The position numbers were made by a program, and so were the translations under genes. The notes beneath the pieces are model-generated. The model had not been told where the DNA came from. It saw only the letters and a list, made by a program, of their open reading frames with translations, and searched no databases. Of a DNA stretch of 64,000 bases, positions 33,101 to 46,100 are shown piece by piece; the stretch's first letter is position 1, and each line of letters begins with the position of its first letter. The stretch is taken from the NCBI GenBank assembly GCA_017562135.1, contig QEYB01001173.1, positions 1-64,000 on the forward strand. Reading direction: 5' to 3'. The stretch is from Dipylidium caninum. Taxonomy: Eukaryota; Platyhelminthes; Cestoda; Cyclophyllidea; Dipylidiidae.

Positions 33101-35217
33101 GTACAAATTTTGGGCATTGAAAAGTGTGCAATTGTGTGTGTACTTCGAGCTCGTTATTTCGTCCATTCATCGAGTTTTGCTCGCCCGCCTTTTTTCAGCT
33201 ACCGGAAGATTTTTACGCCACAGGAGCCGGCGGAAACGAGGCGCCTCGTGGTGGGAAGTCTCACGCGCCGGTTTGGGACAAGTCACGTCAGCGCGGTAAG
33301 GGGGGAAAGGGCGGAAGGGGGGCGAAGGGAGGTAGAGGAAGACACGGCCAACATCAGAAGTCTGGAGGGAAACAAAAAACAGCGCCAAAACCGGTCCTCG
33401 CTCCTTTTGCTGACGAGAATGACGCTGGAAGTAAGTTATTACTGATTACCTTATAAGTAGCGCACGTTTCGTAGCCGTTTTGGCGCTGATATGGCAGACG
33501 CGTTTTTCATTTTAAGCTATAACCTCTTTGAATTCAACCACACTTCTTAACACATGTGCTTTTTGATATCCATGAGCCTTTTTATGACTTGCAATGCGAA
33601 TTGGGTGGTTAACAACCAAGTTTTTTTTATTACGGTGACCCATATTTATAGTCTAGCATCTCGGAAACAACCTCACTTGTTTTCCTCAAGGATTTAAACA
33701 GATTTTCCTCTGTATCATTGGTTGAAAAGCTGAACGACCCTATTACTAAATTAATTATTGTAAGCAATGAAAGTTGTCATTTTACCGGGTGTGAGGAGTT
33801 GTTTGTGCCGAAGTTGACTTCTCTTCCCTCTAATCCCTATTGGATTATTCGAGTATTCAGGGTCATTTTCGTCCGTTCATTTTGAGCATGGTTCGGCATC
33901 CTCTAAGTCGTGCGTCGACAAGTTTCCCATTCTGACTAAAGAATTCACATTAACAATCTGTTAGTTTTTACCAGTGAACTATTTGTCTATCAACCAGGGA
34001 TCTATTCGCCGATATCACTTACGTCCTTCATCGTACCAGTTCCTCTCCACATCCTTTATCGCAGATCCGCAAAAGTTGTCAAATGGTAATGCTACTGTCA
34101 CCGCCATCGATTCAACTTCGGCGGAGGTGGACACGTCTGCGGGAGCAAGGACTGAAGTGGAGATGGGCATGACAACTGTGCCCGAGAATATGGGAGACCA
34201 AGTGGAGTCCGTAGAGGCGGAGGCTCGGAAACGCGAGTTAAATCGCAGGTTGGAAAGCAAACCGCGATGCAGTCATCAAGTTCACTGTCCTTTCTTTCCC
34301 CTAGTAAGCTTTGCATTGCCTCTAGCCTCGGGCATTAATCCATCATTCCATTTCTCTGTCCTGATTTATGCATCCATCTTCCAGACCGTTTGCGGGTTGT
34401 GTTAGGGGCTTAACTTTCCCACATCAAATACGTCTTTCTTCCCTTCTCCTTTCTCTTCCCTACCTCGCAGGAGAAATACGAAGGCTGGTGGGTGTATCTG
34501 GTTGACCGCAAGACTAAGCAGTTGGTGACTAAGCCTGTTTACCTTGACACCCTGGAGACCGAGGAGGAGGTGAGTTGTGTCACCCCTTTTGTCGCCTCCT
34601 ATTTTTTCATTAACCACTACTTTCGCATTGATTGTAGTTGAGCCTAAAATTCGTGGCGCCCTCTTTTCCTAGCAGCTACCTCTACACTCTTTGTGTTCGC
34701 TCCGACAGCTATGTGGACTTGGACTTCTTTGAAAATGTCCCAGTAAGTGAAAGAGGGCGATCAACCCTCGCTTCCCCCCCCCTCTCCCAATTTTTCGTGG
34801 TTATCTAAGCTTAAATCACTGGTGACGAGGAGAAAAGGGCATGTTGCCTTCGTCTCCCTCGCCTCAACTGACACGATTCGCTGTCGATGACAAAAATGCG
34901 CGTAATTTCCATAAGTCGGAGTAATGTAGGACCTCTGAGTCGGTCCCCCATGCTTATAAACTGCTGAGTGGCTCCAACCCTCTTTCTCCACTGCCCTCCA
35001 GTTCACGGTGATGGCACTGCCGGAGCATGTGCTGAAGAGTCTCAAGGAGGCTGAGGCACGCACACTGGAGGGAGGTTCGTCCTCATCGGAAGAAGACGAC
35101 GACGACGAAGGCGAGGATGAGGAGGAGGCGGAGGAGGGGGAGGACTATTGCGGAGAAGGGGAGGAGGAGGGCTACGGCGATGAGTACGAGGGAGAAGAGG
35201 AGGGCGACGGTGGGTAG
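26865..35217 (+). CDS. SEC63: SEC63, ER translocon J-domain protein (complete, 15 exons)
   Basis: SEC63 anchors BiP at the Sec61 channel during protein import into the ER. Exons: 26865-27094, 27131-27245, 27287-27399, 27443-27504, 27578-27687, 27766-27969, 28052-28184, 29008-29097, 30382-30545, 31575-32015, 33199-33430, 34065-34303, 34471-34569, 34638-34742, 35002-35217. All phases join, giving 850 residues (human 760). It begins MSGDRFNFDESGDTFYCFL. Two membrane helices lie in exons 1-2, and the J domain (EIRRAYKKLSLIHHPDKGGD, with the HPD motif) is in exon 3. A third helix follows ALPKWIIKKENTVLVV. The Sec63/Brl region includes CPRLLEEMI, ENCMHLTALLVQAL and VLDDEDPSIWPQSVVTV. Exon 11 is Gly/Lys/Arg-rich. 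The Ig-like end (WWVYLVDRKTKQL, VRSDSYVDLDFF) leads to an acidic tail (EEDDDDEGEDEEEAEEGED). Introns grow from 36 nt at the 5' end to over 1 kb. The exon 7 donor (GTCCGT) is weak. Confidence 0.95.
30107..30142 (+). repeat. CT microsatellite in SEC63 intron 8
   Basis: A run of tctctctc with two interruptions, within an intron of 1284 bases. It may extend the pyrimidine content but lies well before the acceptor at 30381. Confidence 0.8.
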
Positions 35218-37400
35218 TACGGCTCCCCACTCCGCGCCAACTCTACTCGCCCCCGCCGCCTGTTAATTCCCCCCCCCTCTCCAACCGTAGTGAATCAGAA
35301 GAACTCGTGTGCGTGCTTGTGTGTATACCTCTACGTGTATGACATCCGACTCCGTGTACAGTCACTTGTTTTGTTCTTGCTATCTTCATAGTTTATGGTA
35401 CGCTTCAGGTGAAAACAACTGAGTCTGTTCTCTCCTTAAAGAGTCATCTGCGTGAAGCGTCGATCGTCCACCGATCGTCTAGCCATGTTTTGCGGCAATT
35501 TTGCCCGAATGTCTACTGATATTCACCATCGCTGGCCCCATCTTCATACGCGCATGTGGGAAAGAGTCTTCCTTGCGCTCTAATCGGCGCTGGGATGTGG
35601 AGACCAGCTAGAAGGAGCGCCGCCGATCTGAGCAGTCGGTGTCGGTTAAGTGTGTGAGTCGCAGTAAGACGAGGCAGTGCTGACTGTTGAGAGGGAATCG
35701 CCGTTAGACGATCAAGAGTTCAATGGTTGCGGCAACTCCGATGTCCCTGAGACCGTTGTGCTACCTGGGCGTTCGTCCTCCTCCCGAAACTCGGCTGCCC
35801 GCGTTGTCTCCATGTCCACCATGAAAGAGGTCCGCGACGAGGCCCAAACAACCACTGCGGGGTGGGAGGGAGAGCCGATGGCGGGGCACCGACGCGCGTG
35901 TGGGACTTCGTGCTGTCACCTCACACCGAGATGACAACACAGACTTCTTTTTCCATCCGGAGACAACAGCAGTGACTGAAATGCTTTGTGCCTTAGCAAC
36001 GTATATCCTCGCTGCGCCCTTACGGATGTGTGCTGCTTAAGTAGACGTCGCTTCTCCAGACGATCTCATGTGGTCCCAGTTCGAGCGCAACGCTGGGACG
36101 CGTCTCTACAGTCCTGCGTTTCTCCAGCGGCGCGTGGGACGATGAGGTCGGAGATGTTGGAGTGGTGGTAGACGAAGTCCTCTCGCCGAGGCAAGTCATT
36201 TCGGGTCAAATAGTACCGCCGCCCTTTCCGTCGCCACTTGGGTTGTTATGCGTGGATGGTTTGTGCTGGCGAAATGGCGCGGTCAAGAGTTTCGTGGGGG
36301 AAGTTGTAAGCGGGTCGACGAGCATCGTCTATCTGGTGAAGGGGGGATGAGTGGGTGGGCGAGTGTCGGTGGGTTTTCCAACGGGAACCAGAGCTTTACC
36401 CCGAAGGCGTGTGGGTCTTTTTCACCAGCACCACCACCCACATTTCACCTCCGGCCTTTCTAGGGCCTCACTCTCGCCTCTCGGCAAGCCGACCATTTGC
36501 GGCCTCACGAGGTCAACTAGCACCGTGTGGAAGTTTCGCTTAACATGGCGTCAACCACCAACTGGGGAAGGGGGGGCGGGGAATCAAAGAAAGTGAGTCT
36601 GGAGTTACGTGACAGTAAGGTAAGACGCTGTGGCTTCCCGCTTGTCTCGCTTTGCTTGCAAAGGGGGGGGGGGGTGGTTTTTCGGCATAACTACAATTCA
36701 GCACAATTCAGGTCATAAAATAGCGAAGTTGGCACTTTAAATACGCAGATTCGAGCAGCGTAGGTGAGCGGAATTTGCGCATTCGACTTCACCGGTATTT
36801 CGATTTACCAGTTCCGCAATCAAAAAGTCGTCTCCTGCTCACGCCACTCATTTGGGGGCCATGGTGCTTGAGGTCGTAAATGCCGCGAGGGTATTTAAGG
36901 CGGAGTTTGTTGAGACGACTTCCAGCGGTGCTGACAGAACAGCGGTGTGCTGTCAAGGGCTCGTTAACTCGAATTGGTCCGTGTGGAGCACTAATTCGAG
37001 TCAACAGGGTCGTTGGAGTACGCCACTAACACCCGCTCTTCCAACCTTCTATCTCTCTATACGTCTATTCATCTATACGATTGATTGTTTTTGGCCCCAA
37101 TGACCCGTTTCCATATTTGCACGCCCCATAGAAACTCCCTGGTAAAAGTTGTTATGCTATCAGATGCAGTGACGTAAGCATTGTTCTATAATTGACTCTT
37201 GATTTTCAAACTTGTGCATTTTGCTGTGCCATGTTCTTGTCGTAAGACATCCGCATGGTGGACTGACCGAGCCAGCATAGTCTTCAGACGAGAGGAGGAT
37301 TTAGGCTTTCAGTTCAGGGTTGACAAGGCAATGGAAGCGGAAGAGCGACTAACAAGCCCAGGAAACAGCAAAAGAAGGATAAAAGAGGAACGAGCTTAAG
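35218..37400. other. Spacer downstream of SEC63
   Basis: No gene I can support. A short open frame at 35677-35934 (plus) and several at 35986-36718 have no family motifs. A G run is at 36662-36674. I see no AATAAA close to the SEC63 stop, so the 3' end of that transcript is not placed. Confidence 0.5.
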
Positions 37401-38780
37401 GTGTCACAATATTGCCGTAAGATTCTGCGCAACGAACGCGTGGGAAAATGTGAACGCGCAAAAGACTCACGTTCGTTGACAAATAGCAAATAAATATAAA
37501 TTAAGCATTTTGGCAATATTTAAAATTTATCAATTAATAAATATTATGTTTTTTAACGTTGAAATATTTATTTTTTTTAGCATGTTATTTTGGTCTAGTT
37601 TCAGCAAATATAAATTTTTTGTTTTACTATACAAAGGAAGTGTCCTAGAACTACGAGCACTTGTGCTCTTCAGTTAAAATTGCAGAAATTGATCGAATGT
37701 AAATAAATAGCCGTTACCGTCTCCTTGGATTATATCCACAGTAAGCACGCTTCCACATTTTTTGAATAATTTTTTACAGTTATTATTTCAGTATGATAAA
37801 TTATTCTTATATCTGTTATTACTATCTTCAGCCAGGTGTGACAAAATTTTGTGTATTATTAATCCACTGGCCAAATAAACTGCAAAGAGACAAGTGGCCA
37901 TACAATGCTCATGTTACTTATGCTTGCAGATATTGAACAATGGCGCATGTGCGAAATAATATGCAGGCAAATACAAATTACGACCCTGAGATCAAAATTC
38001 CGCGTTTTTCCTGTGACAATTCTAATACTGCCTTCACCAGCACTGTTAAATCATTTCTTCCACCTATTCAAATCGTCCAGGTTGGGGTAAGGTGCCCTGC
38101 AAGTGGTGTCGACGTAAGTCTTTGCCCGATTCTCTGGAAATTTCATACAGTTTCCCTAACAACTGCTGAATTTCTGATAAAAATTGTAAGCTCATGAAAC
38201 ACAAATTTGATGGGCTGTTAATACCATTATTTGGTGCTCGACCAACTTATATCCCTTTGTATTAGGTAAGCTCCTGAAGTTTTTGGCTATTTTCTATATA
38301 CCTCCAAAACATACCTTTTTGTCAAGTTCCATATTGAATTTATTTTCTCTTACTGTTGACGATATACTTCATACAAGGGAAGAATCTGGTAGGATAATAT
38401 TGCTGTTGTATTACCATGTTGGTCATGCATAGAAATTCCTTTTTTCTTTTCCTTGTGGGAGCAGTGGGCTTTTCACTGATTAAAATCCTCTGCTAGTTTT
38501 ATGACTGTTCCGATTTATTCCCTTCTAAGTTTTGCATTTTTAAGATTAATTTAATCATATTTGGTAACAAACTTCTTTTATGTTAGCGAAACCACCGATC
38601 TGTAGTTACCAGACAATTTGTCGGACATTTGAGCACATTAAGAATGGGTGGGGCAGGGCCCGCACTCCCACGCATATCTCGGAAATTTCGTCTTATAATG
38701 CAAGCGAGTTTTAGGGAAAATCACATCTCATTGCTCGTCTGCTGTGTACCGAACCACCTAGTAATTAGGAATGCACCTTT
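37401..38780. other. AT-rich island
   Basis: Strongly AT-rich, with runs such as aaatataaattaag and long T tracts (for example 37569-37578), in sharp contrast with the GC-rich flanks. No open frame of note on either strand. Confidence 0.7.
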
Positions 38781-41700
38781 TACAAAAATCCACCTGACCT
38801 CTTTCTCAGGCGAGCACTCGAAGACTGAGGGGAGGGGCTGGATGAAGCGCCGGTGTCAGCCACGCGGTGGAGGGGACTGTTTCAGCCTGCTGCGCTCACT
38901 CAACACTTATTCAGTACACCACGGGGCACGCTTGCGTGTGGCAGGTGGGCTTGCCACTGTGCACAAACCTGCCTGGAAGAGACACTGGAAGGATCGATTG
39001 TTGGCGTAATGACACAAACACGATCACAAAAGAAGTCCTCTGTGCATGCGATTAAGTGCATGAATGAGAGAGCCAGCGAGGGAGCGTGTGAGCGGGAGGT
39101 GAAGAGCGCATTATTTGCGTTGTCGCACGAGAACGGCGTCAGGTAGTTGGCTAAGGGCGTAACATCTCGATCCGTCTCTCTTCTCACACACACACACACT
39201 TTGGGCGCTGGCATCGGCGCGTTGAAGACAAATTGGGGCGTTGACGTGAGCACATTTGTCCTCATTCTCATCGTCTGGTAAGCAATGCAATCAAGATTTG
39301 GGTTGGAGGAGAGTGAAATGCGGTCCAACGACCGCAAAAATGGGGCTGTCACCTCAGTGTGCTCCACGCTTCGCCATCTCCGTGGAAAGGCGCTTATCGA
39401 GCAGTCAACGGCCTCCTCGGCTTTGCGAAATGTCTGCTGATGTCCAACGCCGCCGCTGGTGGAGGCGGAGAGCGGGAGGTTGGAGGAGACTCCTTCTCTC
39501 TTTCCCTTTCACCGTCTCTCACCTTCCATGGTTGAGCGGTAAAGTTTATAGCAAAATATCTTTAAGAATCGGAGAAAGTATTGTCTCGGAGGCGATGGCG
39601 GACTCGCTTGTTACACCCTCAATGGTGCTAAAATAATTAAGAAGTTCGCAGTTAATGTTGAAGCTAAAGTGGTTAGGCACGCACTTTTTAGGTTGCCACA
39701 AAGGGCTCTCCCGAGTTCCACCTGTGCTGGTAGAAGCTGTGTATTTGTGAGATAAGAATAGCACGAGTATGAAATGAGTAACGAGTCCAACGTAATAGGC
39801 TTGCAATGCGAGAATGTAAAAAGAAATTAAGTGATCATAAACAGCCGCGTAGGTGGAAGAGCAGACGAAGGGAAAGGCGTCTGCGAGAGGGACCCTGGCC
39901 CGAGGAAGTGGGGTACAGGAGGCTTCTGGTCCCGTGCAACGGAGAACGACTCCTGCGGCTCGAGGATGTCGAAGATAGATGTTCACGCCCGTCGGTTTCC
40001 ACGAGCCAACCTGCTCCACTTCCAGTCACGACGTCGTTAGCGGCGCCTGGAGCCATATTAAAGCATGCATGCTCAACCGACTAAGAGAAAAGCCACGTCG
40101 AGAGTTCGGGAGGAACGACTGTGGCTCTGGTTCTGCCTCCTGCTCCTGCTGTGACTCTGGCTGGCACCGGAGGACGCATCAAAGGGCTTTGTGAGACGTA
40201 GGCGAGTCTCAAGTGCAGACGTCAGTCATTGCTGTTCTCGGGGCGACACCTGCACCTCGTCACAGGGACACTCATCTGCCAGGCGGCATGACGCAGCACG
40301 TCACGGCAGGGCACGACGGGGCAGGGCAGAGCGGAACAGAGCGGAGCAGGTGGAGTCGAGAGTAGGGTGTGGAAGTTACTTCGTCACCCAGCCAACTGTG
40401 CGTTTAATCACATCGGATAGGCAGAATCGTCCCCGTCCGCCACCACCACCTGCACCACCAACTCTCCTCTCGTCGAGGCCGATGTCTACATGGGCGACAA
40501 GACAAGTCGTTGTGCGGAGGTGGGACTGACGCTGTCTGTCTGTCCTCGGAATGCAAAATGGCTCCCTAAAATGGTCACATGACTGATTAGAAGCTCGTGT
40601 GAAGTGCAATACTTTGCTAAACTGAAAATGTGCTTGTCTTCTCGGCTCTGACTTCATCGGAGCGGCAGCCGTGACACTCGAGCTCGTCAAGACGTTGAGG
40701 AATTCGGTTGGCTACTCCACACAAAAGTATGGCATGCAGCCGAGGGCACAAGACCATCCGCAATGCCGATCAGCGGAAGTGCACGCGGCTGACCTCCACC
40801 ACCTCCTGTTCGAACGAAATGAATGTTCCTTTCCCACGGACTTAATTCCGCCTTTGTCCGTCACCGTCTGAAGCCAAGACGACCTCCGGAAGTAAGACCG
40901 ATGTAATCGACCTTGACTGCAATGACGTCACAGTCGGGAGTGCCTTTGGTTGCTGGGCACAGAGGAGGCAGTCGGAGCGAGAGAGTTCTTCGTGGGGAGC
41001 TCTGAATGCATTTGGATCCACATTCCACGCCTCCGCCCACCGCGAAAGTGGTACATCACCTCGGACTCTCGTGATGTTGACGCCTCGTTGCTGCGGCCGG
41101 ACGCTTTCAGGCGTCGGCGAGGAAGGCTGGTGCGGTACCAGAGCCGTCCCAGCAAGTGGAAGGTGATTTGCTACCCCTCCCCTCCTCCCGTGCACAGCAG
41201 CGTCGTCGTCGGCTTGCATAGTGTCTGGAAACCGCGACGGGACGATGGCGATTCGCTCTCCTCCGTGTACAGCGGAATCACAGGGTCTCTTTCGATCAGA
41301 ATAGGCGCTCGCCTGGTCATTTTCGACTGTCGGTTTATGTGAGCCTCTTCCTTTTGCCCTTCTCCCTTCAGGGTGGGTTAGCGATGGTTCTTAGCTGGGA
41401 TCCACGCCTCAGAAGGTCGGGCAGTCCAGGCGGAGTAAAAGGAAGCCACAAAATTCCCCTTGAATGAAGCTCCTCGCCTAACGCAGTAAGAGGATTAGAC
41501 CAAAGGGTATCGCCTAATTCTGTCAGAGGAATAATTAGAAAATGAGGATATGCATGCAACGGGAAGAAGTCGCACTTCTTCCCTCTGCCGGCTGATGGCG
41601 TGTTGGCATGGTCATTTGGCTGTTTGTCCTCTCTTCACTGACACATGCACAAGGCAAATTTTCCGCAATTCTCGAATAATTGCCGAGAAGTCTTTTACAA

Positions 41701-43151
41701 CCTTCTCGGATGGACTGTCAACGTCTGGACGCGCCCTCGGGAGGGGGACAGGAGCCGAAACTGCCATCACACGGGCCTCCAGTCTTGTGGATATTGGCAG
41801 GACGAGATGTGCCAAATCTACGACTTGGCGTTGAGTCGAAGAAGAAGAGAGAGAGAGCGGGCGGATTAGCATAATGCAGTCGAGTGCCAAGTCAACATCG
41901 CACTTGGCGAAAAACGCCCCCACGTAGTGTGGAGCACGCTTTCCGGATGGAAAATAGCTGAAGGGTGGCAGCGTCACTGGCGCCGAGGCGTCTCAACCTG
42001 ACCCTGTCCCGTCAAGGAAGTGGTCGGTTACACATCGCGTTTCGTGAGAACTGACCGATTTGGCGCTTTTCTGTCACCCGAGTTACAACCCCTCGGTGCC
42101 CGAGAGCGGGATCAGAGGAGACGACGTGGACAGTCACGTCAGCAAGAGGAAGACGCCATCTCAAGACCGTCAGACGGGATCGACAAGTCCTGAGCCGTGG
42201 AAATCACTCAGTGGAAGCGTAGAGAGTCTGGGCCGCCATTTCAGGCTTCTACGACCTCAGTTTCAACGCCCCACGTCAACTGGTCCTTCCTCCTCACTCC
42301 GCAACGTGCGTAGGCACCGCCGACCTCGCTGCCCTACCCGCCGAGCGCGTGGGAGTGGCGAGGTGTGAGCGAGCAGTGCCTTCTCACCGCCTTTTCAGAC
42401 GTCACCGGTCGAGCTACACGGCTGAGGACCTCGAAATTACGCAACTCAAGTGTCTTGTGACTCAGTTTATTGCCTCAAGCGTTTAATCACGACGTGCGTG
42501 GGGCCGCCACTTCTCGCGTTTTACATACTCGTTCGACGCCAATCGCCTTTCGCGTGCCTCATTTGCGGCCTACAAAGGTGAGAGTTGATCGGGTGGAAGA
42601 CGACGCGTTAGACGAGCTGGAAGACCCAAAGCTTGCCGGAGGCGTCTGCTCCGGCCGTTCGCCGACTGCAACGTCGAATTTCTACCGAGTAATATTACTC
42701 TCCCGCTGACCAGGGCAGCAGCTAGAACCAGAATCAGAGGCAAATCCAAAGGCGAGGCGAGGCGAGGCGAGGCGTCTCATCTTCGCCTCGGTGCTGCCTA
42801 ACTTTCGACGGGCTTTTCTTGTAGTCGATGGAGCATGTGTGGTCGAAAGTGGCGCTAGGCGCCGCTGAGGACGCCGCGAGCGGAAGTGAGGCGGGTTGGC
42901 TGAGCGGAGGCCAGTTGGTGTGGACGTCGGAGTCGTCCCACTTTAAAAGGAACCGCCAACCTCCTGCTCCCAATCCTCCGACGCGCAGTCACACTCACAC
43001 AATCCTTCTTCTTAGTTTCCTTACCACCGGTTTACACAGATCTCCTCTCGATTGTTGGCTCCGCACTGCTCTGCGTCTTGAGATCCTACCGCGTCGTCAC
43101 AACGACGAGCACCGTTTTATCCACCTCATCCTTCGCCCATTCCTCCTCCTC
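38781..43151. other. Spacer or untranslated 5' region upstream of SHANK
   Basis: GC-rich with many short open frames (for example 40950-41342 plus, 39546-40019 and 40842-41219 minus), none with motifs I recognise. It contains a CA run near 39187, a pair of inverted 90-bp similarities (39995-40085 and 42818-42910) and a gcgag repeat (42751-42775). It may include untranslated SHANK exons. Confidence 0.45.
42751..42775 (+). repeat. GCGAG pentamer microsatellite
   Basis: Five near-perfect copies of ggcga just upstream of the proposed SHANK start region. Confidence 0.8.
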
Positions 43152-46100
43152 ATGGTAATCGTCACGATCCCCATTTCCCGTGTACAGGAGCTCCGATATC
43201 CGAATTCCGTTGAGTCCATTCCTTAGTGGAAGCCTGGACTCTCCAGATGACGGACTCTACTTGAGATTGAAGACATACTGAAGAGGGGAATAGGGGAAAT
43301 TTGACTTGTCCTCGCTTTCCACAGCCTTTTTGTCCACTTCAACTCGCCCACCTCGCTGAGGCAATATCGTCTAACGCGCGCTTGCCTGTCTCTCTGTCCC
43401 CGTACACGCAGAACATTTTCGTGGTAGAGTCGACCGAGAGCGTGGGCAGCCTACGCCGGCTCGCAGTGTCGCGCAGCAAGTTGGACATCGAGGAGGCCAT
43501 CAATTTCGGCCTTTACCTGCCGCCACAGGACAACAAGATGGGCAAATTCCTGGAGGAGGAGCGCCCGATTGCCGACTACCCCATACTGCTGCAGAGCGGT
43601 GGTCGTCGTAGTCGAGACACCGATGAGACCGTCTCCACCGCTACCGCCACCGCCACCAATGACCAACAGAATAGCCCCGACTCGGGAGTTGGACAGGAGC
43701 CCTGCTGGCTTGAGGTGAGTGTCTCTTCGTCCTGCAAATCGCTCGGTTCCGGTGATTTACCTGACTAGTAGATTTGTCGACTGAACTTGTCTGGCGTAAA
43801 ACGTGGTGTAAAGTCGTGTCGCTGCTTTCGCTGTCCGGACGAAGGCCACGCAGACACTCCGTCGTCATCCCAGACGCAGGGGAGCCACCCCGTTGAAAAT
43901 CCACTGGTAGACAACAAAATCTCCGCGGGTAGCACACAGGCGTACGGTGGGGGCGAATGGGAGTCTCTTCTGCTCCCTCGAGAACCACCAGACAGCCACT
44001 GACGCGGTTCAAGCGGTCGTCCGGTTTGCCTTTACCAGTTGCAAAGTCGCCGAGGTGAGGAGCCACGTGGTCTTGTGCAACGAAAAGGAAATGCGTCTGG
44101 TTAGCTGTTCGAGAGGACGGCATTTCTCCACTCGTCGTCGGCTTCGCATGTGGAGAGGAAAGATGCCTCCTTTCGTTCTCTTCCTTTCTCACGAGGTGGT
44201 GGGAAATCCATCACTGTGTGGGGTGAGAGACGAGGTGATGGGAGGATGGTTGAGCGCAGTCGGCTGTCCACGCGATCTGCTGCAGACTGGACTTGGAGGC
44301 TGCCTTTCGTGTGGCACGAATGGTAGCCGTGGACGATCGCATTCACGGCACCGCTGTGAAATGGGGTCAGAAGAGGCTGACTGGGCTGAATGGTTCCTTG
44401 TCGCACGAAGTTATGACGATGCCAACGCCCTTCACAGCCAGTAAAAAAAGCGTAGTGGAAGGGGCATTAACCGCCAAGTCGTCTCGAAGGGATTCGTCTA
44501 CCTTCTCGTCTTCGCTCGGCTCGCGAGTGTCGGATGACTGTCAGGGTGTAGAAACAAACGCCATTTCGCAGAGCTTCCGCCCTGCGGCAGCACATTCGGC
44601 TGTCAGGGCCCGCTCCCGCCCTGTCCACCCGACACCCAGCCCGACCCGGGCAACGACGAGGCTGCTGTCCGCGGAGCCCGGCGCAAAGTGCTAACCTGTT
44701 TATTCTATGTCTCCATTTGACTGTCTGCTTTTTTACAAAATCTCTTCAGCTAATCTTCAAGGCTCGAGTCGACTCCGACGACCTTTTCCACCAGTCCACA
44801 ATAAAAAAGTTGAAAACAAAGGTGAGGCTTTTTTTCTCTGCCCTAACACACTCTCTCACTTGCACACTTAACGAGTTAGTTGTCTTCCAGCCAGGCTGTC
44901 CACCTCCCTCCCTCCCTCCCTCCTTCCCTCCTCTCCTCCCACTTTCCCTCCCCCCGGGTTAGCGCTCGTTTAACGTCGCTTTTCTACACTTGCCTGGCAA
45001 TTTTCTTATTCCCCGACTGCACGTATGTCCATCCTACTGTCCTACCGACGTTCACACCGCGCAGCTGGCATTAGAGCGTCCCATAGCCGCAGAGTGGGGA
45101 CGAGAGCGAACCCTCTTTTCACCTTCTGTCCGCCTCTTCACATCGTTCGTCGCCAACTTCTCAGGACAGGCGCTTCGAGGCTCGAGGATAGGGTGTCCAA
45201 AACGGCTGCCAAGGGATCTGTCGAGCTTCTCTTGGCCACGGCATTCGCCGGCTGTGTTGAAGTGCGGCTCGTCTCTACCCCAGGGGAGAACTTCTCCGGG
45301 AGACTGTTCTTCATTTCCCCATAGTCCGATCCCCTCCCCCCAAATACTAGCGTTAAGAAGTCAGGAATACCGACTCCCCGTGGATCGGAATTGCCTTTGC
45401 TGGTCCTTTCAACATCCTCCCTATGGCTTTTCACTTGCCTATGGGCGAGTAAGGCAGAAACCTTTCCTCTCAGCTCTGCAGCTGTCAGTTCTCAACACGA
45501 TGGTCTTTCGGGACCCGGTCTCTGACCGGGAGAAAATGTTTCACGGGCAAGAATGATGTCGGCCATCGGGAGAGAAATTGGCTGGACCTGCGCAATTCTG
45601 TATAACCACTTCCTCAGGCTCAAAACGATGGCAACGTGTCGAGCTATTCGAGTAACCATGGATGAAGGAGATGGAGGAAGAGGGCAGTGAATCTGTTTCA
45701 CCTCATCTTTTTAGATCAATCAGGGGCGTTTCATGGACATAGTACGGAGTGGTGATGTCAAGGGGATTATGAAACTCCTTGTCAGAGGATTTGACCCGAA
45801 CTTCTGGTTCCGAAAGGACGGAGGTACGCTAATGCCTTATTAATTTGGTGCACTTTCTTGCCTCACGTTGTGTGGCGAGGCGTAAAAGTTGTCGAAATTA
45901 CGCAAACACACACATGCACGCACGTACGCACGACAACACGTGACCGTTGAGCTTCACAATGGTTGGTGCCCGGCGTGAAGGTCACTGGATTTGATTGGCT
46001 TCTCCTCCAGGCTGAGTAGGAAGGTAACAATCCACTTTCTCATTCGAAGTATAACGGCCGAATGCCAAGATCGTTTACCTCCTCCCATATTCTATATCTC

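Noticed and set aside
35677..35934. Small gene downstream of SEC63
   Set aside because: An 85-codon frame with low-complexity Ser/Thr content and no motif; not enough to call a gene.
40950..41342. 130-codon plus-strand open frame
   Set aside because: No recognisable motif, no supporting splice signals, and an equally long frame on the other strand; GC-rich sequence gives such frames by chance.
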